From Heligmosomoides polygyrus polygyrus (Eukaryota > Nematoda > Chromadorea > Rhabditida > Heligmosomidae): a stretch of DNA of 64,000 bases. Positions 24,109-38,245 of the stretch are shown one piece after another. A program made the translations under genes and the position numbers. The notes beneath the pieces are model-generated. The model did no database searches, was not told the DNA's origin, and saw only the letters and a program-made list of their open reading frames with translations. The stretch's first letter is position 1; the number at the start of each line of letters is the position of its first letter. The stretch lies in contig OX377206.1 in NCBI GenBank assembly GCA_947396885.1, positions 51,133,631 through 51,197,630 of the forward strand, read 5' to 3'.

Positions 24109-26098
24109 TTCTTCGGTCACATGAGATAGTGTGACATGACTATCGTCTTTAGTACTTCCTCAAGAGCGACATCCGCAATCGAGGTATCTGAGAACATCGT
24201 CAGACATCAATCATAATCGGATCATTAAACAGTCAAGAGCTCTCATTTTTGCGGGACAATTCTTTGATTTTAGCTTGTTAATAGTGATTGTCTTTATCGA
24301 TTTCTTCGGAAACATCACATAGTGTGACATGACTGTCGTCCTTAAGAACTTCCTCAAGAACGAACTTCACAATCCACATATCTCTCAACACCGTCAGACG
24401 TCACACTGAGACAGATCACTAGAAGGATCGAAACTACTATTTTGACAGGATAGCTATTTCGCGCGAGCTTGTATGGCTTTTATGTCTATCAGTTTCTTTG
24501 GCCACACAAGATAGTGTGACATGACTATCGTGTTCAAGTACTTCCTCAAGAACGACATCCGGGATCGACGTATCTGTAAACGCCGTCACTGAGAATCGGA
24601 TCCTTAAACAGTAAAGTGCTCTCATTTTTGCGTGAAAATTCTTTGATTTCAGCTTTTTTATGGTGAATGTGTTTTTCGGTTTCTTCGGCCACATTACATA
24701 GTGTGACATGACTATTGTGTTAAGGTACTTCCTCAAAAACGACATCCGGGATCGACGTATCTGTAAACGCCGTCACTGAGAATCGGATCTTTAAATAGTA
24801 AAGTGCTCTCATTTTTGCGCGAAAATTCTTTGATTTCAGCTTTTTCATGGTGAATGTGTTTTTCGGTTTCTTCGGCCACATTACATAGTGTGACATGACT
24901 ATCGTGTTAAGGTGCTTCCCACAAGAACGACATCCAAAATCGACGTATCTTTGAGCACAGTCAGACGTCAATGAGAATCGGATCATTAAAAAGTCAAGTG
25001 CTCTCATATTTGCGTGAAACTTCTTTGATTTCAGCTTTTTCATGGTGAAGGTGTTTATCGGTTTCTTCGGTCACATGAGATAGTGTGACATGACTATCGT
25101 CTTTAGTACTTCCTCAAGAGCGACATCCGCAATCGAGGTATCTGAGAACATCGTCAGACATCAATCATAATCGGATCATTAAACAGTCAAGAGCTCTCAT
25201 TTTTGCGGGACAATTCTTTGATTTTAGCTTGTTAATAGTGATTGTCTTTATCGATTTCTTCGGAAACATCACATAGTGTGACATGACTGTCGTCCTTAAG
25301 AACTTCCTCAAGAACGAACTTCACAATCCACATATCTCTCAACACCGTCAGACGTCACACTGAGACAGATCACTAGAAGGATCGAAACTACTATTTTGAC
25401 AGGATAGCTATTTCGCGCGAGCTTGTATGGCTTTTATGTCTATCAGTTTCTTTGGCCACACAAGATAGTGTGACATGACTATCGTGTTCAAGTACTTCCT
25501 CAAGAACGACATCCGGGATCGACGTATCTGTAAACGCCGTCACTGAGAATCGGATCCTTAAACAGTAAAGTGCTCTCATTTTTGCGTGAAAATTCTTTGA
25601 TTTCAGCTTTTTTATGGTGAATGTGTTTTTCGGTTTCTTCGGCCACATTACATAGTGTGACATGACTATTGTGTTAAGGTACTTCCTCAAAAACGACATC
25701 CGGGATCGACGTATCTGTAAACGCCGTCACTGAGAATCGGATCTTTAAATAGTAAAGTGCTCTCATTTTTGCGCGAAAATTCTTTGATTTCAGCTTTTTC
25801 ATGGTGAATGTGTTTTTCGGTTTCTTCGGCCACATTACATAGTGTGACATGACTATCGTGTTAAGGTGCTTCCCACAAGAACGACATCCAAAATCGACGT
25901 ATCTTTGAGCACAGTCAGACGTCAATGAGAATCGGATCATTAAAAAGTCAAGTGCTCTCATATTTGCGTGAAACTTCTTTGATTTCAGCTTTTTCATGGT
26001 GAAGGTGTTTATCGGTTTCTTCGGTCACATGAGATAGTGTGACATGACTATCGTCTTTAGTACTTCCTCAAGAGCGACATCCGCAATCGAGGTATCTG
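24109..26098. repeat. Tandem 5-mer duplication (954-bp period)
   Basis: Positions 24109-25144 match 25063-26098 at +954. Both copies contain the D-E-F-G succession with the rare substitutions CGTGTTCAAGTAC and GGATCTTTAAATAG. This is a recent gain of exactly one HOR unit. Confidence 0.84.
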
Positions 26099-29067
26099 TG
26101 AACATCGTCAGACATCAATCATAATCGGATCATTAAACCGTCAAGAGCTCTCATTTTTGCGGGACAATTCTTTGATTTTAGCTTGATAATAGTGATTGTC
26201 TTTATCGATTTCTTCGGCAACATCACATAGTGTGACATGACTGTCGTCTTTAAGAACTTCCTCAAGACCGAACTTCACAATCCACATATCTCTCAACACC
26301 GTCAGACGTCACACTGAGACAGATCACTAGAAGGATCGAAACTACTATTTTGACAGGATAGCTATTTCGCGCGAGCTTGTATGTCTTTTATGTCTATCAG
26401 TTTCTTCGGCCACACAAGATAGTGTGACATGACTATCGTGTTCAGGTACTTCCTCAAGAACGACATCCGGGATCGACGTATCTGTAAACGCCGTCACTGA
26501 GAATCGGATCATTATCCAGTCAAGAGCTATCACTTTTTGCGTGAAGATTCTTTGATTTCCGCTTCTTCATGTTGAATGTATTTATCGGTTTCTTCGGCCA
26601 CACCGGATAGTGCAACATGACTATCGTGTTTAGTACTTCCTCAAGAACGACATCCGCAATCGAGGTATCTGTAAACGCCGTCACTGAGAATCGGATCATT
26701 AAACAGTCAAGTGCTCTCATTTTTGCGTGAAAATTCTTTGATTTCAGCTTTTTCATGGTGAATGTGTTTATCGGTTTCTTCGGCCACATGAGATAGTGTG
26801 ACATGACTATCGTCTTAGTACTTCCTCAAGAACGACATCCGCAATCGAGGTATCTGTGAACATCGTCAGACATCAATCATAATCGGATCATTAAACAGTC
26901 AAGAGCTCTCATTTTTGCGGGACAATTCTTTGATTTCAGTTTGGTAATGGTGATTGTCTTTATCGATTTCTTCGGCAACATCACATAGTGTGACATGGCT
27001 GTCGTCTTTAAGAACTTCCTCAAGAACGACATCCGCAATCGACGTATCTTTGAACACCGTCAGACATCAATAAGAATCGGATCATTAAACAGTCAAGTGT
27101 TTTCATTTTTGCGTGAAAATTCTTTGATTTCAGCTTTTTCATGGTGAATGAATGTGTTTATCGGTTTCTTCGATCACATGAGATAGTGTGACATGACTAT
27201 CGTCTTTAGTACTTCCTCAAGAACGACATCCGCAATCGAGGTATCTGTGAACATCGTCAGACATCAATCATAATCGGATCATTAAACAGACAAGTGCTCT
27301 CATTTTTGCGTGAAAATTCTTTGATTTCAGCTTTTTCATGGTGAATGTGTTTATCGGTTTCTTCGGTCACATGAGATAGTGTGACATGACTATCGTCTTA
27401 GTACTTCCTCAAGAACGACATCCGCAATCGAGGTATCTGTGAACATCGTCAGACATCAATCATAATCGGATCATTAAACAGTCAAGAGCTCTCATTTTTG
27501 CGGGACAATTCTTTGATTTCAGTTTGGTAATGGTGATTGTCTTTATCGATTTCTTCGGCAACATCACATAGTGTGACATGGCTGTCGTCTTTAAGAACTT
27601 CCTCAAGAACGACATCCGCAATCGACGTATCTTTGAACACCGTCAGACATCAATAAGAATCGGATCATTAAACAGTCAAGTGTTTTCATTTTTGCGTGAA
27701 AATTCTTTGATTTCAGCTTTTTCATGGTGAAGGTGTTTATCGGTTTCTTCGGTCACATGAGATAGTGTGACATGACTATCGTCTTTAGTACTTCCTCAAG
27801 AACGACATCCGCAATCGAGGTATCTGTGAACATCGTCAGACATCAATCATAATCGGATCATTAAACAGTCAAGTGTTTTCATTTTTGCGTGAAAATTCTT
27901 TGATTTCAGCTTTTTCATGGTGAAGGTGTTTATCGGTTTCTTCGGTCACATGAGATAGTGTGACATGACTATCGTCTTTAGTACTTCCTCAAGAGCGACA
28001 TCCGCAATCGAGGTATCTGTGAACATCGTCAGACATCAATCATAATCGGATCATTAAACCGTCAAGAGCTCTCATTTTTGCGGGACAATTCTTTGATTTT
28101 AGCTTGATAATAGTGATTGTCTTTATCGATTTCTTCGGCAACATCACATAGTGTGACATGACTGTCGTCTTTAAGAACTTCCTCAAGACCGAACTTCACA
28201 ATCCACATATCTCACAACACCGTCAGACGTCACACTGAGACAGATCACTAGAAGGATCGAAACTACTATTTTGACAGGATAGCTATTTCGCGCGAGCTTG
28301 TATGGCTTTTATGTCTATCAGTTTCTTCGGCCACACAAGATAGTGCAACATGACTATCGTGTTTAGTACTTCCTCAAGAACGACATCCGCAATCGAGGTA
28401 TCTGTAAACGCCGTCACTGAGAATCGGATCATTAAACAGTCAAGTGCTCTCATTTTTGCGTGAAAATTCTTTGATTTCAGCTTTTTCATGGTGAATGTGT
28501 TTATCGGTTTCTTCGGTCACATGAGATAGTGTGACATGACTATCGTCTTTAGTACTTCCTCAAGAACGACATCCGCAATCGAGGTATCTGTAAACGCCGT
28601 CACTGAGAATCGGATCATTAAACAGTCAAGTGCTCTCATTTTTGCGTGAAAATTCTTTGATTTCAGCTTTTTCATGGTGAATGTGTTTATCGCTTTCTTC
28701 GGTCACATGAGATAGTGTGACATGACTATCGTCTTAGTACTTCCTCAAGAACGACATCCGCAATCGAGGTATCTGTGAACATCGTCAGACATCAATCATA
28801 ATCGGATCATTAAACAGTCAAGAGCTCTCATTTTTGCGGGACAATTCTTTGATTTCAGTTTGGTAATGGTGATTGTCTTTATCGATTTCTTCGGCAACAT
28901 CACATAGTGTGACATGGCTGTCGTCTTTAAGAACTTCCTCAAGAACGACATCCGCAATCGACGTATCTTTGAACACCGTCAGACATCAATAAGAATCGGA
29001 TCATTAAACAGTCAAGTGTTTTCATTTTTGCGTGAAAATTCTTTGATTTCAGCTTTTTCATGGTGAA
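25063..29067. repeat. Duplicated block, left copy (4005 bp; partner at +7842)
   Basis: It matches 32905-36909 at +7842. The only interior mismatch I noticed is the change at 28214. The left limit is set by GGTTTC versus GGCTTC (25062/32904) and the right limit by GTGAATG versus GTGAAGG (29068/36910). Its 5' part (25063-28304) also matches 17212-20453 at -7851, so the same monomer order appears at three places. Confidence 0.85.
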
Positions 29068-30021
29068 TGTGTTTATCGGCTTCTTTGGTCACATGAGATA
29101 GTGTGACATGACTATCGTCTTTAGTACTTCCTCAAGAGCGACATCCGCAATCGAGGTATCTGAGAACATCGTCAGACATCAATCATAATCGGATCATTAA
29201 ACAGTCAAGAGCTCTCATTTTTGCGGGACAATTCTTTGATTTTAGCTTGTTAATAGTGATTGTCTTTATCGATTTCTTCGGAAACATCACATAGTGTGAC
29301 ATGACTGTCGTCTTTAAGAACTTCCTCAAGAACGAACTTCACAATCCACATATCTCTCAACACCGTCAGACGTCACACTGAGACAGATCACTAGAAGGAT
29401 CGAAACTACTATTTTGACAGGATAGCTATTTCGCGCGAGCTTGTATGGCTTTTATGTCTATCAGTTTCTTTGGCCACACAAGATAGTGTGACATGACTAT
29501 CGTGTTCAGGTACTTCCTCAAGAACGACATCCGGGATCGACGTATCTGTAAACGTTGTCACTGAGAATCGGATCCTTAAACAGTAAAGTGCTCTCATTTT
29601 TGCGTGAAAATTCTTTGATTTCAGCTTTTTTATGGCGAATGTGTTTTTCGGTTTCTTCGGCCACATTACATAGTGTGACATGACTATTGTGTTAAGGTAC
29701 TTCCTCAAAAACGACATCCGGGATCGACGTATCTGTAAACGCCGTCACTGAGAATCGGATCCTTAAATAGTAAAGTGCTGTCATTTTTGCGCGAAAATTC
29801 TTTGATTTCAGCTTTTTCATGGTGAATGTGTTTTTCGGTTTCTTCGGCCACATTACATAGTGTGACATGACAATCGTGTTAAGGTGCTTCCCACAAGAAC
29901 GACATCCAAAATCGACGTATCTTTGAGCACAGTCAGACTTCAATGAGAATCGGATCATTAAAAAGTCAAGTGCTCTCATATTTGCGTGAAACTTCTTTGA
30001 TTTCAGCTTTTTCATGGTGAA
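27357..30021. repeat. Duplicated block, left copy (2665 bp; partner at +9178)
   Basis: It matches 36535-39199. Limits are 27356 (ATCGG versus ATCGC) on the left and 30022 (GAATG versus GAAGG) on the right. It includes E monomers with the variants AAACGTTGTC and TATGGCGAATG, which occur only in this pair. Confidence 0.83.
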
Positions 30022-33000
30022 TGTGTTTATCGGCTTCTTCGGTCACATGAGATAGTGTGACATGACTATCGTCTTTAGTACTTCCTCAAGAGCGACATCC
30101 GCAATCGAGGTATCTGAGAACATCGTCAGACATCAATCATAATCGGATCATTAAACAGTCAAGAGCTCTCATTTTTGCGGGACAATTCTTTGATTTTAGC
30201 TTGTTAATAGTGATTGTCTTTATCGATTTCTTCGGAAACATCACATAGTGTGACATGACTGTCGTCTTTAAGAACTTCCTCAAGAACGAACTTCACAATC
30301 CACATATCTCTCAACACCGTCAGACGTCACACTGAGACAGATCACTAGAAGGATCGAAACTACTATTTTGACGGGATAGCTATTTCGCGCGAGCTTGTAT
30401 GGCTTTTATGTCTATCAGTTTCTTTGGCCACACAAGATAGTGTGACATGACTATCGTGTTCAGGTACTTCCTCAAGAACGACATCCGGGATCGACGTATC
30501 TGTAAACGTTGTCACTGAGAATCGGATCCTTAAACAGTAAAGTGCTCTCATTTTTGCGTGAAAATTCTTTGATTTCAGCTTTTTTATGGTGAATGTGTTT
30601 TTCGGTTTCTTCGGCCACATTACATAGTGTGACATGACTATTGTGTTAAGGTACTTCCTCAAAAACGACATCCGGGATCGACGTATCTGTAAACGCCGTC
30701 ACTGAGAATCGGATCCTTAAATAGTAAAGTGCTGTCATTTTTGCGCGAAAATTCTTTGATTTCAGCTTTTTCATGGTGAATGTGTTTTTCGGTTTCTTCG
30801 GCCACATTACATAGTGTGACATGACAATCGTGTTAAGGTGCTTCCCACAAGAACGACATCCAAAATCGACGTATCTTTGAGCACAGTCAGACTTCAATGA
30901 GAATCGGATCATTAAAAAGTCAAGTGCTCTCATATTTGCGTGAAACTTCTTTGATTTCAGCTTTTTCATGGTGAAGGTGTTTATCGGTTTCTTCGGTCAC
31001 ATGAGATAGTGTGACATGACTATCGTCTTTAGTACTTCCTCAAGAGCGACATCCGCAATCGAGGTATCTGTGAACATCGTCAGACATCAATCATAATCGG
31101 ATCATTAAACCGTCAAGAACTCTCATTTTTGCGGGACAATTCTTTGATTTTAGCTTGATAATAGTGATTGTCTTTATCGATTTCTTCGGCAACATCACAT
31201 AGTGTGACATGACTGTCGTCTTTAAGAACTTCCTCAAGACCGAACTTCACAATCCACATATCTCTCAACACCGTCAGACGTCACACTGAGACAGATCACT
31301 AGAAGGATCGAAACTACTATTTTGACAGGATAGCTATTTCGCGTGAGCTTGTATGGTTTTTATGTCTATCAGTTTCCTTGGCCACACAAAATAGTGTGAC
31401 ATGACTATCGTGTTCAGGTACTTCCTCAAGAACGACATCCGGGATCGACGTATCTGTAAACGCCGTCACTGAGAATCGGATCATTAAACAGTCAAGTGCT
31501 CTCATTTTTGCGTGAAAATTCTTTGATTTCAGCTTTTTCATGTTGAATGTATTTATCGGTTTCTTCGGCCACACCGGATAGTGCAACATGACTATCGTGT
31601 TTAGTACTTCCTCAAGAACGACATCCGCAATCGAGGTATCTGTGAACATCGTCAGACATCAATCATAATCGGATCATTAAACAGTCAAGTGCTCTCATTT
31701 TTGCGTGAAAATTCTTTGATTTCAGCTTTTTCATGGTGAATGTGTTTATCGGCTTCTTCGGTCACGCGAGATAGTGTGACATGACTATCGTCTTTAGTAC
31801 TTCCTCAAGAACGACATCCGCAATCGAGGCATCTGTGAACATCGTCAGACATCAATCATAATCGGATCATTAAACAGTCAAGTGCTCTCATTTTTGCGTG
31901 AAAATTCTTTGATTTCAGCTTTTTCATGGTGAATGTGTTTATCGGCTTCTTCGGTCACATGAGATAGTGTGACATGACTATCGTCTTTAGTACTTCCTCA
32001 AGAGCGACATCCGCAATCGAGGTATCTGTGAACATCGTCAGACATCAATCATAATCGGATCATTAAACCGTCAAGAACTCTCATTTTTGCGGGACAATTC
32101 TTTGATTTTAGCTTGATAATAGTGATTGTCTTTATCGATTTCTTCGGCAACATCACATAGTGTGACATGACTGTCGTCTTTAAGAACTTCCTCAAGACCG
32201 AACTTCACAATCCACATATCTCTCAACACCGTCAGACGTCACACTGAGACAGATCACTAGAAGGATCGAAACTACTATTTTGACAGGATAGCTATTTCGC
32301 GTGAGCTTGTATGGTTTTTATGTCTATCAGTTTCCTTGGCCACACAAAATAGTGTGACATGACTATCGTGTTCAGGTACTTCCTCAAGAACGACATCCGG
32401 GATCGACGTATCTGTAAACGCCGTCACTGAGAATCGGATCATTAAACAGTCAAGTGCTCTCATTTTTGCGTGAAAATTCTTTGATTTCAGCTTTTTCATG
32501 TTGAATGTATTTATCGGTTTCTTCGGCCACACCGGATAGTGCAACATGACTATCGTGTTTAGTACTTCCTCAAGAACGACATCCGCAATCGAGGTATCTG
32601 TGAACATCGTCAGACATCAATCATAATCGGATCATTAAACAGTCAAGTGCTCTCATTTTTGCGTGAAAATTCTTTGATTTCAGCTTTTTCATGGTGAATG
32701 TGTTTATCGGCTTCTTCGGTCACGTGAGATAGTGTGACATGACTATCGTCTTTAGTACTTCCTCAAGAACGACATCCGCAATCGAGGCATCTGTGAACAT
32801 CGTCAGACATCAATCATAATCGGATCATTAAACAGTCAAGTGCTCTCATTTTTGCGTGAAAATTCTTTGATTTCAGCTTTTTCATGGTGAATGTGTTTAT
32901 CGGCTTCTTCGGTCACATGAGATAGTGTGACATGACTATCGTCTTTAGTACTTCCTCAAGAGCGACATCCGCAATCGAGGTATCTGAGAACATCGTCAGA

Positions 33001-36000
33001 CATCAATCATAATCGGATCATTAAACAGTCAAGAGCTCTCATTTTTGCGGGACAATTCTTTGATTTTAGCTTGTTAATAGTGATTGTCTTTATCGATTTC
33101 TTCGGAAACATCACATAGTGTGACATGACTGTCGTCCTTAAGAACTTCCTCAAGAACGAACTTCACAATCCACATATCTCTCAACACCGTCAGACGTCAC
33201 ACTGAGACAGATCACTAGAAGGATCGAAACTACTATTTTGACAGGATAGCTATTTCGCGCGAGCTTGTATGGCTTTTATGTCTATCAGTTTCTTTGGCCA
33301 CACAAGATAGTGTGACATGACTATCGTGTTCAAGTACTTCCTCAAGAACGACATCCGGGATCGACGTATCTGTAAACGCCGTCACTGAGAATCGGATCCT
33401 TAAACAGTAAAGTGCTCTCATTTTTGCGTGAAAATTCTTTGATTTCAGCTTTTTTATGGTGAATGTGTTTTTCGGTTTCTTCGGCCACATTACATAGTGT
33501 GACATGACTATTGTGTTAAGGTACTTCCTCAAAAACGACATCCGGGATCGACGTATCTGTAAACGCCGTCACTGAGAATCGGATCTTTAAATAGTAAAGT
33601 GCTCTCATTTTTGCGCGAAAATTCTTTGATTTCAGCTTTTTCATGGTGAATGTGTTTTTCGGTTTCTTCGGCCACATTACATAGTGTGACATGACTATCG
33701 TGTTAAGGTGCTTCCCACAAGAACGACATCCAAAATCGACGTATCTTTGAGCACAGTCAGACGTCAATGAGAATCGGATCATTAAAAAGTCAAGTGCTCT
33801 CATATTTGCGTGAAACTTCTTTGATTTCAGCTTTTTCATGGTGAAGGTGTTTATCGGTTTCTTCGGTCACATGAGATAGTGTGACATGACTATCGTCTTT
33901 AGTACTTCCTCAAGAGCGACATCCGCAATCGAGGTATCTGTGAACATCGTCAGACATCAATCATAATCGGATCATTAAACCGTCAAGAGCTCTCATTTTT
34001 GCGGGACAATTCTTTGATTTTAGCTTGATAATAGTGATTGTCTTTATCGATTTCTTCGGCAACATCACATAGTGTGACATGACTGTCGTCTTTAAGAACT
34101 TCCTCAAGACCGAACTTCACAATCCACATATCTCTCAACACCGTCAGACGTCACACTGAGACAGATCACTAGAAGGATCGAAACTACTATTTTGACAGGA
34201 TAGCTATTTCGCGCGAGCTTGTATGTCTTTTATGTCTATCAGTTTCTTCGGCCACACAAGATAGTGTGACATGACTATCGTGTTCAGGTACTTCCTCAAG
34301 AACGACATCCGGGATCGACGTATCTGTAAACGCCGTCACTGAGAATCGGATCATTATCCAGTCAAGAGCTATCACTTTTTGCGTGAAGATTCTTTGATTT
34401 CCGCTTCTTCATGTTGAATGTATTTATCGGTTTCTTCGGCCACACCGGATAGTGCAACATGACTATCGTGTTTAGTACTTCCTCAAGAACGACATCCGCA
34501 ATCGAGGTATCTGTAAACGCCGTCACTGAGAATCGGATCATTAAACAGTCAAGTGCTCTCATTTTTGCGTGAAAATTCTTTGATTTCAGCTTTTTCATGG
34601 TGAATGTGTTTATCGGTTTCTTCGGCCACATGAGATAGTGTGACATGACTATCGTCTTAGTACTTCCTCAAGAACGACATCCGCAATCGAGGTATCTGTG
34701 AACATCGTCAGACATCAATCATAATCGGATCATTAAACAGTCAAGAGCTCTCATTTTTGCGGGACAATTCTTTGATTTCAGTTTGGTAATGGTGATTGTC
34801 TTTATCGATTTCTTCGGCAACATCACATAGTGTGACATGGCTGTCGTCTTTAAGAACTTCCTCAAGAACGACATCCGCAATCGACGTATCTTTGAACACC
34901 GTCAGACATCAATAAGAATCGGATCATTAAACAGTCAAGTGTTTTCATTTTTGCGTGAAAATTCTTTGATTTCAGCTTTTTCATGGTGAATGAATGTGTT
35001 TATCGGTTTCTTCGATCACATGAGATAGTGTGACATGACTATCGTCTTTAGTACTTCCTCAAGAACGACATCCGCAATCGAGGTATCTGTGAACATCGTC
35101 AGACATCAATCATAATCGGATCATTAAACAGACAAGTGCTCTCATTTTTGCGTGAAAATTCTTTGATTTCAGCTTTTTCATGGTGAATGTGTTTATCGGT
35201 TTCTTCGGTCACATGAGATAGTGTGACATGACTATCGTCTTAGTACTTCCTCAAGAACGACATCCGCAATCGAGGTATCTGTGAACATCGTCAGACATCA
35301 ATCATAATCGGATCATTAAACAGTCAAGAGCTCTCATTTTTGCGGGACAATTCTTTGATTTCAGTTTGGTAATGGTGATTGTCTTTATCGATTTCTTCGG
35401 CAACATCACATAGTGTGACATGGCTGTCGTCTTTAAGAACTTCCTCAAGAACGACATCCGCAATCGACGTATCTTTGAACACCGTCAGACATCAATAAGA
35501 ATCGGATCATTAAACAGTCAAGTGTTTTCATTTTTGCGTGAAAATTCTTTGATTTCAGCTTTTTCATGGTGAAGGTGTTTATCGGTTTCTTCGGTCACAT
35601 GAGATAGTGTGACATGACTATCGTCTTTAGTACTTCCTCAAGAACGACATCCGCAATCGAGGTATCTGTGAACATCGTCAGACATCAATCATAATCGGAT
35701 CATTAAACAGTCAAGTGTTTTCATTTTTGCGTGAAAATTCTTTGATTTCAGCTTTTTCATGGTGAAGGTGTTTATCGGTTTCTTCGGTCACATGAGATAG
35801 TGTGACATGACTATCGTCTTTAGTACTTCCTCAAGAGCGACATCCGCAATCGAGGTATCTGTGAACATCGTCAGACATCAATCATAATCGGATCATTAAA
35901 CCGTCAAGAGCTCTCATTTTTGCGGGACAATTCTTTGATTTTAGCTTGATAATAGTGATTGTCTTTATCGATTTCTTCGGCAACATCACATAGTGTGACA

Positions 36001-36146
36001 TGACTGTCGTCTTTAAGAACTTCCTCAAGACCGAACTTCACAATCCACATATCTCTCAACACCGTCAGACGTCACACTGAGACAGATCACTAGAAGGATC
36101 GAAACTACTATTTTGACAGGATAGCTATTTCGCGCGAGCTTGTATG
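29993..36146. repeat. Duplicated block, right copy (partner at 14300-20453)
   Basis: It has the same order of D spacings as the left copy: 5, 5, 5, 5, 10 monomers. The internal 958-bp units and the 10-mer unit are preserved. The 10-mer that follows the left copy is replaced on the right by a 7-mer tandem, so later exchanges have trimmed one side. Confidence 0.88.
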
Positions 36147-38245
36147 GCTTTTATGTCTATCAGTTTCTTCGGCCACACAAGATAGTGCAACATGACTATC
36201 GTGTTTAGTACTTCCTCAAGAACGACATCCGCAATCGAGGTATCTGTAAACGCCGTCACTGAGAATCGGATCATTAAACAGTCAAGTGCTCTCATTTTTG
36301 CGTGAAAATTCTTTGATTTCAGCTTTTTCATGGTGAATGTGTTTATCGGTTTCTTCGGTCACATGAGATAGTGTGACATGACTATCGTCTTTAGTACTTC
36401 CTCAAGAACGACATCCGCAATCGAGGTATCTGTAAACGCCGTCACTGAGAATCGGATCATTAAACAGTCAAGTGCTCTCATTTTTGCGTGAAAATTCTTT
36501 GATTTCAGCTTTTTCATGGTGAATGTGTTTATCGCTTTCTTCGGTCACATGAGATAGTGTGACATGACTATCGTCTTAGTACTTCCTCAAGAACGACATC
36601 CGCAATCGAGGTATCTGTGAACATCGTCAGACATCAATCATAATCGGATCATTAAACAGTCAAGAGCTCTCATTTTTGCGGGACAATTCTTTGATTTCAG
36701 TTTGGTAATGGTGATTGTCTTTATCGATTTCTTCGGCAACATCACATAGTGTGACATGGCTGTCGTCTTTAAGAACTTCCTCAAGAACGACATCCGCAAT
36801 CGACGTATCTTTGAACACCGTCAGACATCAATAAGAATCGGATCATTAAACAGTCAAGTGTTTTCATTTTTGCGTGAAAATTCTTTGATTTCAGCTTTTT
36901 CATGGTGAAGGTGTTTATCGGTTTCTTCGGTCACATGAGATAGTGTGACATGACTATCGTCTTTAGTACTTCCTCAAGAACGACATCCGCAATCGAGGTA
37001 TCTGTGAACATCGTCAGACATCAATCATAATCGGATCATTAAACAGTCAAGTGTTTTCATTTTTGCGTGAAAATTCTTTGATTTCAGCTTTTTCATGGTG
37101 AAGGTGTTTATCGGTTTCTTCGGTCACATGAGATAGTGTGACATGACTATCGTCTTTAGTACTTCCTCAAGAGCGACATCCGCAATCGAGGTATCTGTGA
37201 ACATCGTCAGACATCAATCATAATCGGATCATTAAACCGTCAAGAGCTCTCATTTTTGCGGGACAATTCTTTGATTTTAGCTTGATAATAGTGATTGTCT
37301 TTATCGATTTCTTCGGCAACATCACATAGTGTGACATGACTGTCGTCTTTAAGAACTTCCTCAAGACCGAACTTCACAATCCACATATCTCTCAACACCG
37401 TCAGACGTCACACTGAGACAGATCACTAGAAGGATCGAAACTACTATTTTGACAGGATAGCTATTTCGCGCGAGCTTGTATGGCTTTTATGTCTATCAGT
37501 TTCTTCGGCCACACAAGATAGTGCAACATGACTATCGTGTTTAGTACTTCCTCAAGAACGACATCCGCAATCGAGGTATCTGTAAACGCCGTCACTGAGA
37601 ATCGGATCATTAAACAGTCAAGTGCTCTCATTTTTGCGTGAAAATTCTTTGATTTCAGCTTTTTCATGGTGAATGTGTTTATCGGTTTCTTCGGTCACAT
37701 GAGATAGTGTGACATGACTATCGTCTTTAGTACTTCCTCAAGAACGACATCCGCAATCGAGGTATCTGTAAACGCCGTCACTGAGAATCGGATCATTAAA
37801 CAGTCAAGTGCTCTCATTTTTGCGTGAAAATTCTTTGATTTCAGCTTTTTCATGGTGAATGTGTTTATCGCTTTCTTCGGTCACATGAGATAGTGTGACA
37901 TGACTATCGTCTTAGTACTTCCTCAAGAACGACATCCGCAATCGAGGTATCTGTGAACATCGTCAGACATCAATCATAATCGGATCATTAAACAGTCAAG
38001 AGCTCTCATTTTTGCGGGACAATTCTTTGATTTCAGTTTGGTAATGGTGATTGTCTTTATCGATTTCTTCGGCAACATCACATAGTGTGACATGGCTGTC
38101 GTCTTTAAGAACTTCCTCAAGAACGACATCCGCAATCGACGTATCTTTGAACACCGTCAGACATCAATAAGAATCGGATCATTAAACAGTCAAGTGTTTT
38201 CATTTTTGCGTGAAAATTCTTTGATTTCAGCTTTTTCATGGTGAA
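35199..38245. repeat. Tandem 7-mer duplication (1336-bp period)
   Basis: Positions 35199-36909 match 36535-38245 at +1336. The match is longer than the period, so the duplication is tandem. The D elements are at 36103 and 37439. Confidence 0.85.

Noticed and set aside
14300..36146. Segmental duplication of unique sequence
   Set aside because: Both copies consist entirely of satellite monomers; it is an intra-array copy.
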